Positions 1-8,581 of a stretch of DNA of 64,000 nt are shown one piece after another. The translations under genes were made by a program, and so were the position numbers. Below the pieces are notes generated by a model, which was given only the letters and a program-made list of their open reading frames with translations, made no database searches and was not told the origin of the DNA. The first letter of the stretch is position 1; each line of letters begins with the position of its first letter. This stretch comes from an uncultured Gammaproteobacteria bacterium (GTDB taxonomy: Bacteria; Pseudomonadota; Gammaproteobacteria; Pseudomonadales; Pseudohongiellaceae), in contig CAINTJ010000090.1 of assembly GCA_903853385.1 (NCBI GenBank), forward strand, positions 1 through 64,000. The letters are read 5' to 3'.

Positions 1-2229
1 CTTCCGCATATCTTCCACATGATTTTTCCTGAAAACAGGAATCCTCTCAATTTGCGGACTGCCAGCTGGGGAGTGCCTTTGTATGTGTTGCTGGCAAGCC
101 TGCCGGTGATGCCAGTGCTGTGGGCCTATAACTTTCTCGGGCAGCAAGAAAATCTTCAGTTCGCACCATTAATGATCGCAATCATCACCAGGTCGCCCAC
201 CATCGCGTTAATGTATTTCCTGGGCGGTCTCGCGGCCGCGACCGGCCTTACGGTTGTGCTGGTCCTGTCTGTGGCCAACATGTGCATGAACCATATCCTG
301 CTGCGCACCAGCAAACCTCCGGCCGACAAAGAACTCTATTCATGGCTGATGTTCAGAAGGCGGGCAATCATCGGCTGCATCCTGCTGTTTAACTATCTCT
401 ACTACCTGGCAATTGCCGATAGCCCCCTGATCCAGGACAGCGGCTTGGTCTCGTTCATAGCTTGCCTGCAGTTTTTACCCGGCTTGCTGCTGTTACTCTA
501 CTGGCCACCGGCCAACAGCAAGGGTTTCATCAGTGGCTTGGCCGGGGGCTCGCTGGTGTGGCTGCTTATGGGACTGGAACCCTACCTGCAGCAGCTGCTC
601 ATTGGCCAGCAGACTGCAACTGTGGCCACCATCAGCTGGAACATCGTCACCGCCACTTCACTGTTGACCAATTTTTTTCTGGTTTTTCTGGTGTCCGCTT
701 TCACCAGTACCAATGCTGAAGAACGCAAAGCTGCTTTATTGTGTGCTCCGGATGCCAGCACCACCAACCTGCATGTATTAAGTGCGCGGTCAGTGGTTGA
801 TTTCATCAGCAGCCTCTGTGACCCGATGGGTGCCGATGCTGCTGGTCGGGAGGTAGCACAAGCGTTACGGGACTTACGCTTGCAAAGCGATGAAAAGCGC
901 CCATTTCAGCTGTTGCAGCTGCGCACACATCTGGAAGCCAACCTCTCCTCCCTGCTAGGTCCCACGCTGGCGCATGAACTCATCGAACAGCATCTGCCGT
1001 TCGTTCCTGCCGGCTATTCAACTGCGGGGGTCTTAAACCTGCTCGAGGCAGAAGCGGAATCCTGGCAGGGCGGTCTCTCCGGTATTGCACTTGATCTCGA
1101 TCTGTTGCGGCGTCATCACCGTCAAATTCTGCAGAATCTTCCGATGGGCGTTTGCGAGCTGGATGACAAAGGGAGAATCGTGATGTGGAATGCCGTCATG
1201 AGCAAACTTACCGGATTGCCAGCGGATCTTATTGCCGGCCACACCTTGTCGGTATTGCCACAACCCTGGCAAAAATTGTTGCAGGAATTTACGCACAATC
1301 GCAATACCTTGCGCCTCTCGCGTCATCCGGTTCACCTGGATGGCAAGCTACGCTGGTTTTCACTGCATAAATCCATCCTTGCAGTAGCTACTACCGGTGC
1401 GCGCGCGGGCAAATCCCCAAACAATTCAGACCAGATCATTCTGCTGGAAGACCAAAGCGAGACCGTTCTGATGGAAAAAGAACTGGCCCATTCAGATCGC
1501 CTGAATTCCATTGGCAGGCTCGCAGCCGGCGTCGCCCATGAAATTGGCAATCCGGTAACCGGAATTGCCTGCATCGCACAAAATCTGAGAGATGAACATT
1601 CGGAGCCGCAGATTCAGGAATCCGCGCTGAAGATCATTGCCCAAACCCGGCGGATTGTCTCCATCACCGATGCGTTACTGCGCTTTTCCCACAGCGGATC
1701 CATGCAAACCAAGCCGGCCAATCTGGAGCCGGTAGAACTGTATAAAGTCACCCAGGAAGCGATCAATCTCTTTACTCTGCAGCACAATGGCCCCGAGGTT
1801 CGCCTGGCTAACAATTGCACGGCCGGGCTCTGCATAAACGCCAATTATCAGCAGCTCTTGCAGATCCTGCTTAATCTGCTAGGAAACGCTCGCGATGCCA
1901 GCAAGCCTGGCGACGCCGTCTCCATTGCGAGCTTCCGGCAACAGGACATGGCGACATTGGTAGTCGAAGATGAAGGCAGCGGCATTCCTGCCTCGCTGCG
2001 GTTACGGGTGTTTGAACCATTTTTTACAACCAAGGACCCCGGCAAAGGTACCGGGCTCGGCCTGGCCCTGGTATACCGGTTGGTGACAGATCTGGGCGGA
2101 TCGATTCAAATCGAGAGCAATGCGGAGGCTGACAATGCCAATCTGGGAAGAATGGGAACACGAGTAATTGTTACATTTCCCTGTTATGATCCGGCGACTT
2201 TGGTAACAAAATATGCAGAAATCAACTAG
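1..2229 (+). CDS. cbrA: CbrA-type sensor histidine kinase, 5' end cut by window
   Basis: Membrane sensor kinase that would phosphorylate the response regulator encoded 52 bp downstream. The reading frame is open to base 1 and reads LPHIFHMIFPENRNP before and across the first ATG (base 19). That resembles the late part of a sodium/solute symporter (SLC5) domain, which CbrA kinases carry in front of the kinase module, so the true start lies outside the window. Several hydrophobic segments follow (to about residue 235), then a PAS-like region (about 360-470), an H-box with VAHEIGNPV (His codon at 1537), an N-box NLLGNARDAS, and G boxes DEGSGIP and GKGTGLGLAL. Gene order cbrA-cbrB-small RNA-pcnB supports the name. 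Known role of CbrAB: carbon/nitrogen balance and catabolite repression in pseudomonads. The input signal here is unknown. Confidence 0.85.
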   Translation, partial: LPHIFHMIFPENRNPLNLRTASWGVPLYVLLASLPVMPVLWAYNFLGQQENLQFAPLMIAIITRSPTIALMYFLGGLAAATGLTVVLVLSVANMCMNHILLRTSKPPADKELYSWLMFRRRAIIGCILLFNYLYYLAIADSPLIQDSGLVSFIACLQFLPGLLLLLYWPPANSKGFISGLAGGSLVWLLMGLEPYLQQLLIGQQTATVATISWNIVTATSLLTNFFLVFLVSAFTSTNAEERKAALLCAPDASTTNLHVLSARSVVDFISSLCDPMGADAAGREVAQALRDLRLQSDEKRPFQLLQLRTHLEANLSSLLGPTLAHELIEQHLPFVPAGYSTAGVLNLLEAEAESWQGGLSGIALDLDLLRRHHRQILQNLPMGVCELDDKGRIVMWNAVMSKLTGLPADLIAGHTLSVLPQPWQKLLQEFTHNRNTLRLSRHPVHLDGKLRWFSLHKSILAVATTGARAGKSPNNSDQIILLEDQSETVLMEKELAHSDRLNSIGRLAAGVAHEIGNPVTGIACIAQNLRDEHSEPQIQESALKIIAQTRRIVSITDALLRFSHSGSMQTKPANLEPVELYKVTQEAINLFTLQHNGPEVRLANNCTAGLCINANYQQLLQILLNLLGNARDASKPGDAVSIASFRQQDMATLVVEDEGSGIPASLRLRVFEPFFTTKDPGKGTGLGLALVYRLVTDLGGSIQIESNAEADNANLGRMGTRVIVTFPCYDPATLVTKYAEIN

Positions 2230-2281
2230 CAATACCTGATTTCCTTTTCCTACATCAGTAAATTGTTACTTACTCACACGC

Positions 2282-3676
2282 ATGGCTCATATCCTTCTGG
2301 TTGAAGATGAAGACGTAATCCGTAGCGCTTTGCGTCGCTTGCTGGAGCGTAATGGCCATGCGGTCAGTGAGGCAGGCTCAGTGCAGGAAGCCTGCGACCA
2401 ACACCATCTCGACGATTTTGACGTCATCATCAGCGATTTGCGCTTGCCAGGATTGCCCGGCACGGAATTGATCAAACGCACACCGACGCCAGTACTCATC
2501 ATGACCAGCTATGCCAGTCTGCGCAGTGCAATTGACTCCATGAAAATTGGGGCAGTCGATTACATTCCCAAACCGTTCGAACATGACGAGCTGTTGTCTA
2601 CCTTAAGCCGCATCATCAGCAGTGGCCAGAAAAGCCGCAATCAATCCCGCATGCAGCCACGACCTAGCGAAGAACCGGTATCTGGGATGGTTGGCAGCTG
2701 TCCCGAGATGCAGGAACTGTTTCGCCGTATCCGCAAAGTGGCCCAAACCAATTCTTCTGTGCTGATTCAGGGCGAATCCGGCACCGGCAAGGAGCTGGTG
2801 GCCCGGGCTCTGCATGAATCCAGTTCCCGCCGCGATTCCAACCTGATTTCGGTGAACTGCGCCGCAATCCCTGAAAACCTGATCGAGTCGGAGCTGTTCG
2901 GCCATGAAAAAGGGGCTTTCACCGGAGCCACCAATACCCGCACTGGCCTAGTGGAAGCGGCCAATAATGGCACCTTGTTCCTTGATGAAATCGGCGAACT
3001 GCCGCTGGAAGCCCAAGCCCGTCTGCTGCGGGTGTTGCAAGAACATGAAATCCGCAAAGTAGGTTCCGTGCAGTCACAGAAGGTGGATGTAAGACTGGTG
3101 GCTGCAACTCATCGTGATCTGAAGCAGTTTGTGAGGGAAGGACGCTTTCGCGAAGATCTTTTTTACCGCATTAATGTCATGCCCTTGCATATCCCGCCGC
3201 TGCGCGAGCGCGGCAACGATATTCTCGATCTGGCCGACCGCATCCTGTCCAATACCTGCAAACGTTTGGGCCACGAACCCATGCGCTACAGCGCAGATGC
3301 AATTCAAGCCATCACTACCTATCCCTGGCCCGGCAATGTGCGGGAACTTGAAAATGCTGTCGAACGCGCAGTTATTCTTTCTGAAACCGACGAAATTGCC
3401 ATAGATCTGCTGGGACTTGATGTAGAACTGGTGCGGTATGACAGCAAAGCCGCATATGCAGCGGCAAACCCGGCGCGCAAAGTTCCGGAAACCATGGCTA
3501 TTGAGGGTGATCCTACTGAAGATTTGTCATTGCAGGATTATTTCCAGCGCTTTGTGCTGGAACACCAGGAGCAAATGAACGAGACAGAACTGGCCAAAAA
3601 ATTAGGCATCAGCCGCAAATGCCTGTGGGAACGTCGCCAGCGCTTCGATATCCCCCGCCGCAAAAAAAGCAATTAA
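2282..3676 (+). CDS. cbrB: CbrB-type sigma-54-dependent response regulator
   Basis: NtrC-family transcription activator, 464 aa, cytoplasmic. The receiver domain (1-120) has the phosphoacceptor Asp52 in VIISDLRLPG and the conserved Lys in DYIPKPFEHDE. The AAA+ domain has Walker A GESGTGKE (164-171), the sigma-54 contact loop GAFTGA (211-216) and Walker B TLFLDEIGELP. A Fis-type helix-turn-helix closes the protein (ETELAKKLGISRKCLWERR). It is the cognate partner of the kinase upstream. The sigma-54 promoter and inverted repeats just downstream are its likely target, as CbrB drives crcZ in Pseudomonas. The family call is certain; the CbrB name rests on gene order and the target RNA. Confidence 0.9.
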   Translation: MAHILLVEDEDVIRSALRRLLERNGHAVSEAGSVQEACDQHHLDDFDVIISDLRLPGLPGTELIKRTPTPVLIMTSYASLRSAIDSMKIGAVDYIPKPFEHDELLSTLSRIISSGQKSRNQSRMQPRPSEEPVSGMVGSCPEMQELFRRIRKVAQTNSSVLIQGESGTGKELVARALHESSSRRDSNLISVNCAAIPENLIESELFGHEKGAFTGATNTRTGLVEAANNGTLFLDEIGELPLEAQARLLRVLQEHEIRKVGSVQSQKVDVRLVAATHRDLKQFVREGRFREDLFYRINVMPLHIPPLRERGNDILDLADRILSNTCKRLGHEPMRYSADAIQAITTYPWPGNVRELENAVERAVILSETDEIAIDLLGLDVELVRYDSKAAYAAANPARKVPETMAIEGDPTEDLSLQDYFQRFVLEHQEQMNETELAKKLGISRKCLWERRQRFDIPRRKKSN

Positions 3677-3702
3677 GAGTCCCGGCCAAGCATCAGCCCG
3701 CC

Positions 3703-3749
3703 GTTACAGTGTTACGCTTCAAGTAACAAAAGCCGGCTCTTTAGTAACA
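3703..3749. promoter_or_regulatory. Probable CbrB upstream activating repeats
   Basis: Four GTTAC/GTAAC half-sites lie 110-160 bp upstream of the predicted start of the small RNA: GTTAC at 3703, TGTTAC at 3710, GTAACA at 3723 and GTAACA at 3744. The pair 3710-3715 / 3723-3728 is a perfect 6-bp inverted repeat with a 7-bp spacer. TTAC...GTAA inverted repeats are the kind of site reported for CbrB at crcZ promoters (recalled, not looked up). Distance and placement suit an enhancer for a sigma-54 promoter. Confidence 0.6.
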
Positions 3750-3835
3750 CATTCCCAGCATTGCCGCCTTTCAGTCTACCCCCCATGTCAATGCAACTAG
3801 TTGATTATTAACGTCAATCACATTTATTGCCAATT

Positions 3836-3850
3836 TGGCACGAATGCTGC
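3836..3850 (+). promoter_or_regulatory. Sigma-54 (RpoN) promoter of the CrcZ-like RNA
   Basis: TGGCACGAATGCTGC at 3836-3850 has the invariant GG and GC of a -24/-12 promoter separated by exactly 10 bases, with the full TGGCACG -24 block. If the final C is -12, transcription would start near 3862. The downstream stretch has no protein gene and ends in a strong terminator, so the promoter serves a non-coding transcript. Confidence 0.8.
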
Positions 3851-3861
3851 CTAGCTTTGAG

Positions 3862-4116
3862 GGCCCAGCAAGAACAATTCCAATAACAATAAAACAAAAA
3901 TTGTTGGGGCACGAAAGGGAGACACCGTCAGTAATGGCGTTCATAACTGGATAGAACTGAAAATCAGCAGCAGTTATCAGGTTTCCCATCTGCAAGGGGG
4001 GAGTTCCGACAGCTTTCGGTCACCTGACCAACAATAACTATACGGACTGGATGTCCGGCGCTTAACAACAAAAAGCGAGCAAATTGAACCCGGGGGGGCC
4101 TCCTCCCGGGTTTTTT
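3862..4116 (+). ncRNA. crcZ: CrcZ-like small RNA (Hfq/Crc sponge), predicted
   Basis: Predicted transcript of about 255 nt between cbrB and pcnB, the position of crcZ in Pseudomonas. It runs from the sigma-54 promoter to the terminator at 4087-4116. It contains four matches to the AANAAYAA catabolite-activity motif bound by Hfq with Crc: AAGAACAA (3870), AATAACAA (3882), AACAATAA (4030, with AACAAT centre) and AACAACAA (4064), plus an A-rich run at 3888-3900. CrcZ RNAs titrate Hfq/Crc and relieve catabolite repression. It is shorter than the roughly 350-400 nt Pseudomonas RNAs. No convincing protein gene lies here on either strand. Ends are inferred. Confidence 0.75.
4087..4116 (+). terminator. 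Rho-independent terminator of the CrcZ-like RNA
   Basis: AACCCGGG (4087-4094) and CCCGGGTT (4105-4112) form a perfect 8-bp stem that can extend inward by three more pairs, followed by six T (4111-4116). It separates the small RNA from pcnB. Confidence 0.85.
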
Positions 4117-4216
4117 GCTTTTGGATTCCCGGCTTTTACAGAATAACTGCTGCTTACTGTACTGGCGGCAGTGTGTAGAATGCTGACCCATAAGTATTGG
4201 CAGGGCAGGATTTACT

Positions 4217-5611
4217 ATCACCGCACCCACATTCCAACCCGCAGATCCGACCACTGGGGGCACAACACTGGCCCCTCGCGTTTACAGTCGCAGCGAACAT
4301 GGCATATCCCGGCAGTCCATCAGCCCCGGCTGCCTGAAGGTGCTCTATGGCCTCATTGAGGCCGGCTACGAAGCCTACATCGTGGGAGGCGGAGTGCGCG
4401 ATTTGTTGCTTGGGCTCAAACCCAAGGATTTCGATATTGCCACCAATGCCCACCCTGACCAGATCAGAGCCGTCTTTCGCAACTCTCGCATCATTGGGCG
4501 CCGCTTCCGTATCGTGCATGTGCATTTTGGCCGCGAGATTATTGAAGTTTCCACTTTCCGCGCCGCCCACAACATCGACAATGTTGCGCTGGTGGAGGAT
4601 GAAACCCTTTCGCGCGCGGACGCCAAGCTGGATTCTGTACGGGCCACCAGCGGACTGATCTTGCGCGACAACGTCTATGGCACGATCGAAGAAGATGTGC
4701 AAAGACGCGACTTCACTGTCAATGCGCTCTACTACACCGTGAAAAATTTTGTTGTGCACGACTATGTCGATGGCTTTGCTGACATTGATCGCCGCTGCCT
4801 GCGGATGATCGGCAACCCCACCGAGCGCTATCGCGAAGATCCGGTCAGGGTACTTAGAGCCATACGGCTGGCCGCCAAACTCGACTTCTCAATAACTGCA
4901 GAAACTGCAGCACCATTGCCACTGTGTGCCCAATTACTGGAATCAATCCCGCCCGCCCGGTTATTTGATGAATTCCTGAAACTGTTTGTGTCCGGCAACA
5001 GTTTGCCAACCTATCGCTTGTTGCGCCGCTATGATGTGTTTCAGCATCTGTTCCCGCAGACCTGGGCGGCGATGCAAACCAACACTGCTTATTGCGACCT
5101 GTTGCTGGAAACGGCATTTGCCAATACTGATGGCAGGCTGGCAGAAGGGAAAACCATAACGCCTGTGTTCATGCTGGCAGTGTTACTGTGGCCAGCCTTG
5201 CTGGCAAACCTGCGCAGCAATGGTTCCGGCCTGGCATCAATTACAGATACACAGGAAGCCGGCCAGAATATCATTGACGAACAAGTGCAACGACTCGCAA
5301 TCCCCAAACGCTTCAGTTTCCCGGTGCGGGAAATTTGGGAATTGCAGCAAAAATTTGCAGATCGCCGCGGCAAACGCGTTGAGTTGCTGGTCAATCACAA
5401 ACGTTTCCGTGCTGCCTTCGACTTTCTGTTGCTGCGCGAACAATGCGGAGAAAACCTGCAGGGACTTGGCAAGTGGTGGACCACTTATCAGGAAGCTCAA
5501 CCTGAACAGCGCGCCGCGATGGTGGCAGCACTGCAAACTCCGGCAGCCCCACATGCCAATTCACGCCGGCGCAAAGTAAAATCTCCTCGACCCAATCTGA
5601 CCCCTACCTGA
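4217..5611 (+). CDS. pcnB: Poly(A) polymerase I, non-canonical start codon
   Basis: Adds poly(A) tails to RNA 3' ends and so promotes decay. Class II nucleotidyltransferase with GGGVRDLLLG, KDFDIATNA and RRDFTVNALYY. The string IIGRRFRIVHV is the poly(A) polymerase signature that separates it from CCA-adding enzymes. The C-terminus is basic. The conserved N-terminal string VYSRSEHGISRQSISP starts at 4280, upstream of the first ordinary start (GTG 4340), and the frame is closed by a TGA at 4184. Only ATT 4196, ATC 4217 and CTG 4268 can serve as starts in that gap. ATC 4217 is chosen because AGGGCAGGA sits 6 nt ahead of it; it gives 464 aa. E. coli pcnB is known to start at AUU and is 465 aa. 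Start position uncertain, function firm. Confidence 0.85.
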   Translation: MTAPTFQPADPTTGGTTLAPRVYSRSEHGISRQSISPGCLKVLYGLIEAGYEAYIVGGGVRDLLLGLKPKDFDIATNAHPDQIRAVFRNSRIIGRRFRIVHVHFGREIIEVSTFRAAHNIDNVALVEDETLSRADAKLDSVRATSGLILRDNVYGTIEEDVQRRDFTVNALYYTVKNFVVHDYVDGFADIDRRCLRMIGNPTERYREDPVRVLRAIRLAAKLDFSITAETAAPLPLCAQLLESIPPARLFDEFLKLFVSGNSLPTYRLLRRYDVFQHLFPQTWAAMQTNTAYCDLLLETAFANTDGRLAEGKTITPVFMLAVLLWPALLANLRSNGSGLASITDTQEAGQNIIDEQVQRLAIPKRFSFPVREIWELQQKFADRRGKRVELLVNHKRFRAAFDFLLLREQCGENLQGLGKWWTTYQEAQPEQRAAMVAALQTPAAPHANSRRRKVKSPRPNLTPT

Positions 5612-5621
5612 CGGAGCAGAA

Positions 5622-6299
5622 TTGCCAGTGCCCGACTCCACTACCAATGCCGCCAGTCTGCCCAGGTACATCGTCGTGGAAGGACCTATCGGCGTGGGCA
5701 AAACCTCGCTCGCGAAAAGGCTGGCACTCAGCTTCAATTACGAAATGCTGCTGGAAAAGAGCGAGGAAAATCCATTTCTCGACCGTTTCTATCAAAATCC
5801 GAAACAGCATGCCCTGGCCACTCAACTGTTTTTCCTGTTTCAGCGCGCCCAGCAACTGCAACAGTTACGACAAAACGACTTGTTCGAGCCTGTGCGTGTT
5901 TCGGATTTCCTGATTGAAAAAGACCGGCTGTTTGCCAAGCTCAATCTCGACAAAGACGAATATCATCTTTACGAAAATGTGTACGAGCATTTGACTATCG
6001 ATGCGCCAACACCGGACCTGGTGATTTACCTACAGGCACCGGTTGAAGTGCTGATGCAACGCGTCCAAAAACGCGGCATCGCTTCCGAGCAAATGATCAC
6101 AGAAGAATATCTGGCCAACCTGACAAATGCCTATACCGAGTTTTTCCATTATTACGACAAAAGCACACTATTGATCGTCAACAGCGCGGACGTCAACTTT
6201 GTACGCAACGATGAAGATTATGAGCTGTTCTTGCGTCATATCAGGGGCATGCGTCAGGGCAGCCGCAACTATTTCAACCCGCGCCCGGGCTTGCTTTAG
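5622..6299 (+). CDS. Deoxynucleoside kinase family protein
   Basis: Phosphorylates deoxynucleosides (deoxyadenosine/deoxyguanosine kinase type), a salvage step toward dNTPs. 225 aa. The P-loop GPIGVGKTSLA is near residue 20, followed by the substrate-site EENPFLDRFY region and the ERD-like EKDRLFA segment. A lid region with QKRGIASEQ comes later. The start is TTG with GGAG 6 nt upstream; it begins 10 bp after the pcnB stop, so it is co-transcribed with pcnB. In Pseudomonas this position (between pcnB and panB) holds folK; here folK is at the other end of the window. Exact nucleoside preference cannot be read from sequence. Confidence 0.85.
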   Translation: MPVPDSTTNAASLPRYIVVEGPIGVGKTSLAKRLALSFNYEMLLEKSEENPFLDRFYQNPKQHALATQLFFLFQRAQQLQQLRQNDLFEPVRVSDFLIEKDRLFAKLNLDKDEYHLYENVYEHLTIDAPTPDLVIYLQAPVEVLMQRVQKRGIASEQMITEEYLANLTNAYTEFFHYYDKSTLLIVNSADVNFVRNDEDYELFLRHIRGMRQGSRNYFNPRPGLL

Positions 6300-6357
6300 T
6301 ACAGAACCGGCGTTCCCGCTATAATCACCAGCCCCAAGCCAACCATCGGAATTTTTT

Positions 6358-7155
6358 GTGAGCGGCCCTACCACCCTTTACACCTTGCAAGACATGAAAC
6401 GGCGCGGCGAAAAATTTGTCTGCATCACTGCGTATGACGCGCTGTTCGCCGGCCTGTGCAGCAGTGCCGGTGCAGAAGTGTTGCTGGTGGGGGATTCGCT
6501 CGGCATGGTGCTGCAGGGACACGATTCAACGCTGCCAGTCACGATGGAAGACATGGTTTACCACATGCAGTGCGTCAAGCGCGGCAACAAGGGCGCATTG
6601 CTGATGGCGGACCTGCCGTTCATGTCCTATGCCTCCGAGACACAGACCCTCGACAACGCTGCGCGCCTGATGCGTGCGGGCGGCCAGATCGTCAAACTCG
6701 AAGGTGGTGCCTGGATCGCTGAAACTACACGTCAGCTGACCGAGCGTGGCATACCTGTGTGTGCGCATATGGGACTGACACCGCAATCGGTGAACCGCAT
6801 CGGCGGCTTCCGGGTACAGGGCCGTGATCCCGGCGCTGCCAACACCATCATCGAAGAAGCCAAACTGCTCGAAGAATACGGTGCCAACATGTTGCTGCTT
6901 GAATGTATTCCAGCGGCACTGGCCCGCACAATCAGCGAAAGCGTGTCGATCCCGGTAATCGGCATCGGTGCCGGCCGTGATGTCGATGGCCAGATCATGG
7001 TAATGCATGATGTGCTGGGCATCTCGCCGATTACTCCGCGTTTTGTGAAAAACTTTCTGCCGGAATCCAGCGCGGGAATTCCGGGCGCCATTGCCGCCTA
7101 TGTTGCCGCCGTCAAAGAGCAGCGGTTCCCGGGCCCCGAACATTCCTACCACTAG
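6358..7155 (+). CDS. panB: 3-methyl-2-oxobutanoate hydroxymethyltransferase
   Basis: First step of pantothenate synthesis: transfers a hydroxymethyl group from methylene-tetrahydrofolate to 2-oxoisovalerate, giving ketopantoate. 265 aa, matching the E. coli length. TIM barrel with metal-binding Asp in VGDSLGMVLQG and MADLPFMSYA, KLEGG, and the catalytic Glu in LLECIP. The start is GTG. The order panB-panC-panD follows directly, so the window encodes all of the route except ketopantoate reductase (panE), which is not in the window. Confidence 0.96.
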   Translation: MSGPTTLYTLQDMKRRGEKFVCITAYDALFAGLCSSAGAEVLLVGDSLGMVLQGHDSTLPVTMEDMVYHMQCVKRGNKGALLMADLPFMSYASETQTLDNAARLMRAGGQIVKLEGGAWIAETTRQLTERGIPVCAHMGLTPQSVNRIGGFRVQGRDPGAANTIIEEAKLLEEYGANMLLLECIPAALARTISESVSIPVIGIGAGRDVDGQIMVMHDVLGISPITPRFVKNFLPESSAGIPGAIAAYVAAVKEQRFPGPEHSYH

Positions 7156-7180
7156 CTGTTCCCAAGAAGCGCAGTCCATC

Positions 7181-8044
7181 ATGACACTGCAAATCGACAC
7201 CCTGCCCGAACTGAGGCAGTTGCTGGCTGAACAACGCCACCGGCGCCGCACCATTGGCTTGGTGCCCACCATGGGCAACCTGCATGCTGGCCACGCCTCG
7301 TTGGTAAGTGCTGCAAAATCACAATGTGATTATGTCGTCACCAGCATTTTCGTGAATCCGCTGCAATTTGGCCCCAATGAAGACTTTGCCCGCTACCCCC
7401 GCACCCTGGCGGCAGACAAAGCGGCACTGGCCCAAGCCGGCTGTGATGCAGTGTTCACGCCTGCAGTAAGTGCGTTGTACCCGACCGGGCTGGAGCAACA
7501 AACCCGCATCAGCGTTCCTTATTTATCATCCCTGTATTGCGGCAAGACCCGCCCTGGTCATTTCGACGGAGTCTGCACCATCGTGTGTAAATTGTTCAAC
7601 ATGAGCCAGCCTGACGTGGCATATTTCGGCCTCAAGGATTTCCAGCAGTTTTTCCTCATCAGCCGCATGGTGGCGGACTTGCAATTGCCGCTGCGCCTGG
7701 CGGGTCTACCAACCGTGCGTGAAGCATCAGGCCTGGCGCTGAGTTCCCGCAATGGCTACCTGAATGCAGAGCAACGGGCGCAAGCGGCAGCCATTTATGC
7801 GACCTTGCAGCAAGTCGCCCAGCGTATCCAGGTGGGGGAGCGGGACTTTCTGCAACTTGAACGGCTGGCACTGGCAAGACTGGAGGCAGCAGGCCTGCGC
7901 CCTGATTATTTCCAGGTAGTCGACCGCCACAGCCTGCTGCCAGCCCAGGCCCACAGCCACCAGCTGGTATTGCTGGCCGCTGCCTACGCCGGGACCACCC
8001 GCCTGATTGACAATGTGACAGTCGAAACCCCTTTGGCAGGCTGA
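7181..8044 (+). CDS. panC: Pantoate--beta-alanine ligase
   Basis: Joins pantoate and beta-alanine with ATP to give pantothenate. 287 aa from ATG 7181; an upstream GTG in the same frame would overlap panB and lacks family sequence. It has the nucleotidyl-transferase HIGH-like motif PTMGNLHAGH, the pantoate/ATP site GHFDGVCTIV, DFQQFFLI and the KMSKS-like LSSRNGYL. It starts 25 bp after panB and is followed by panD, which supplies beta-alanine. Confidence 0.96.
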   Translation: MTLQIDTLPELRQLLAEQRHRRRTIGLVPTMGNLHAGHASLVSAAKSQCDYVVTSIFVNPLQFGPNEDFARYPRTLAADKAALAQAGCDAVFTPAVSALYPTGLEQQTRISVPYLSSLYCGKTRPGHFDGVCTIVCKLFNMSQPDVAYFGLKDFQQFFLISRMVADLQLPLRLAGLPTVREASGLALSSRNGYLNAEQRAQAAAIYATLQQVAQRIQVGERDFLQLERLALARLEAAGLRPDYFQVVDRHSLLPAQAHSHQLVLLAAAYAGTTRLIDNVTVETPLAG

Positions 8045-8112
8045 TTTACCCGCGTTTGCCCTAGGCCTCCCTCTGGGGGGATAATGCGCGCCCCGTTGTT
8101 GAGGGTAGTCCC

Positions 8113-8493
8113 ATGCAAACCCAGATGCTGAAAGCCAAACTGCACCGCGCCTGTGTCACTCACTCCGAGCTTGATTATGATGGCTCATGCGCGATCGACA
8201 GCAATTTGCTGGATCTCTCAGGCATTCGCGAATTCGAGCAAATCCAGATCTACAACATCGCCAATGGCGAACGCTTCACAACCTATGCCATTCGGGGCGA
8301 AGCCGGTTCCCGCATCATTTCCGTGAACGGAGCCGCTGCACACAAGGCTGCGGTAGGTGATCGCGTCATCATCTGTGCCTATGCCGCCTACAGCGATGTC
8401 GAGCTGCTCAACCACAAGCCCAAATTGCTGTATCTTGATGAACTCAACCAGGTAGTGCGCACCAGTAACACTATTCCGGTCCAGGCCGCCTGA
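8113..8493 (+). CDS. panD: Aspartate 1-decarboxylase (pyruvoyl enzyme)
   Basis: Decarboxylates aspartate to beta-alanine for PanC. 126 aa. The self-cleavage site is intact: DYDGSCAID, where cleavage at Gly-Ser creates the pyruvoyl cofactor. The catalytic region VTHSELDY and the tail [19 protein letters not shown] are typical. GAGGG lies about 8 nt before the ATG. The 68 bp after panC contain a small CCCTAG/CTGGGG-type hairpin of unclear meaning. Confidence 0.96.
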   Translation: MQTQMLKAKLHRACVTHSELDYDGSCAIDSNLLDLSGIREFEQIQIYNIANGERFTTYAIRGEAGSRIISVNGAAAHKAAVGDRVIICAYAAYSDVELLNHKPKLLYLDELNQVVRTSNTIPVQAA

Positions 8494-8581
8494 CCAGATC
8501 CCTGCGACCCTGGTCGCAGCTTGCACGCTCGTTGAAAGCCTTGCAAACTCGCCACCTTTCGTCATTGCCGAGGTCAATATC

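Noticed and set aside
3771-4263. Small minus-strand frames within the CrcZ-like RNA
   Set aside because: No ribosome site or recognisable protein; promoter, motifs and terminator fit a plus-strand RNA.
4154-4759. 201-codon minus-strand frame over the pcnB start
   Set aside because: Overlaps conserved pcnB sequence and has no family motif; the region is explained by pcnB.
4340-5611. GTG 4340 as the pcnB start
   Set aside because: It would remove about 20 residues that match the conserved PcnB N-terminus.
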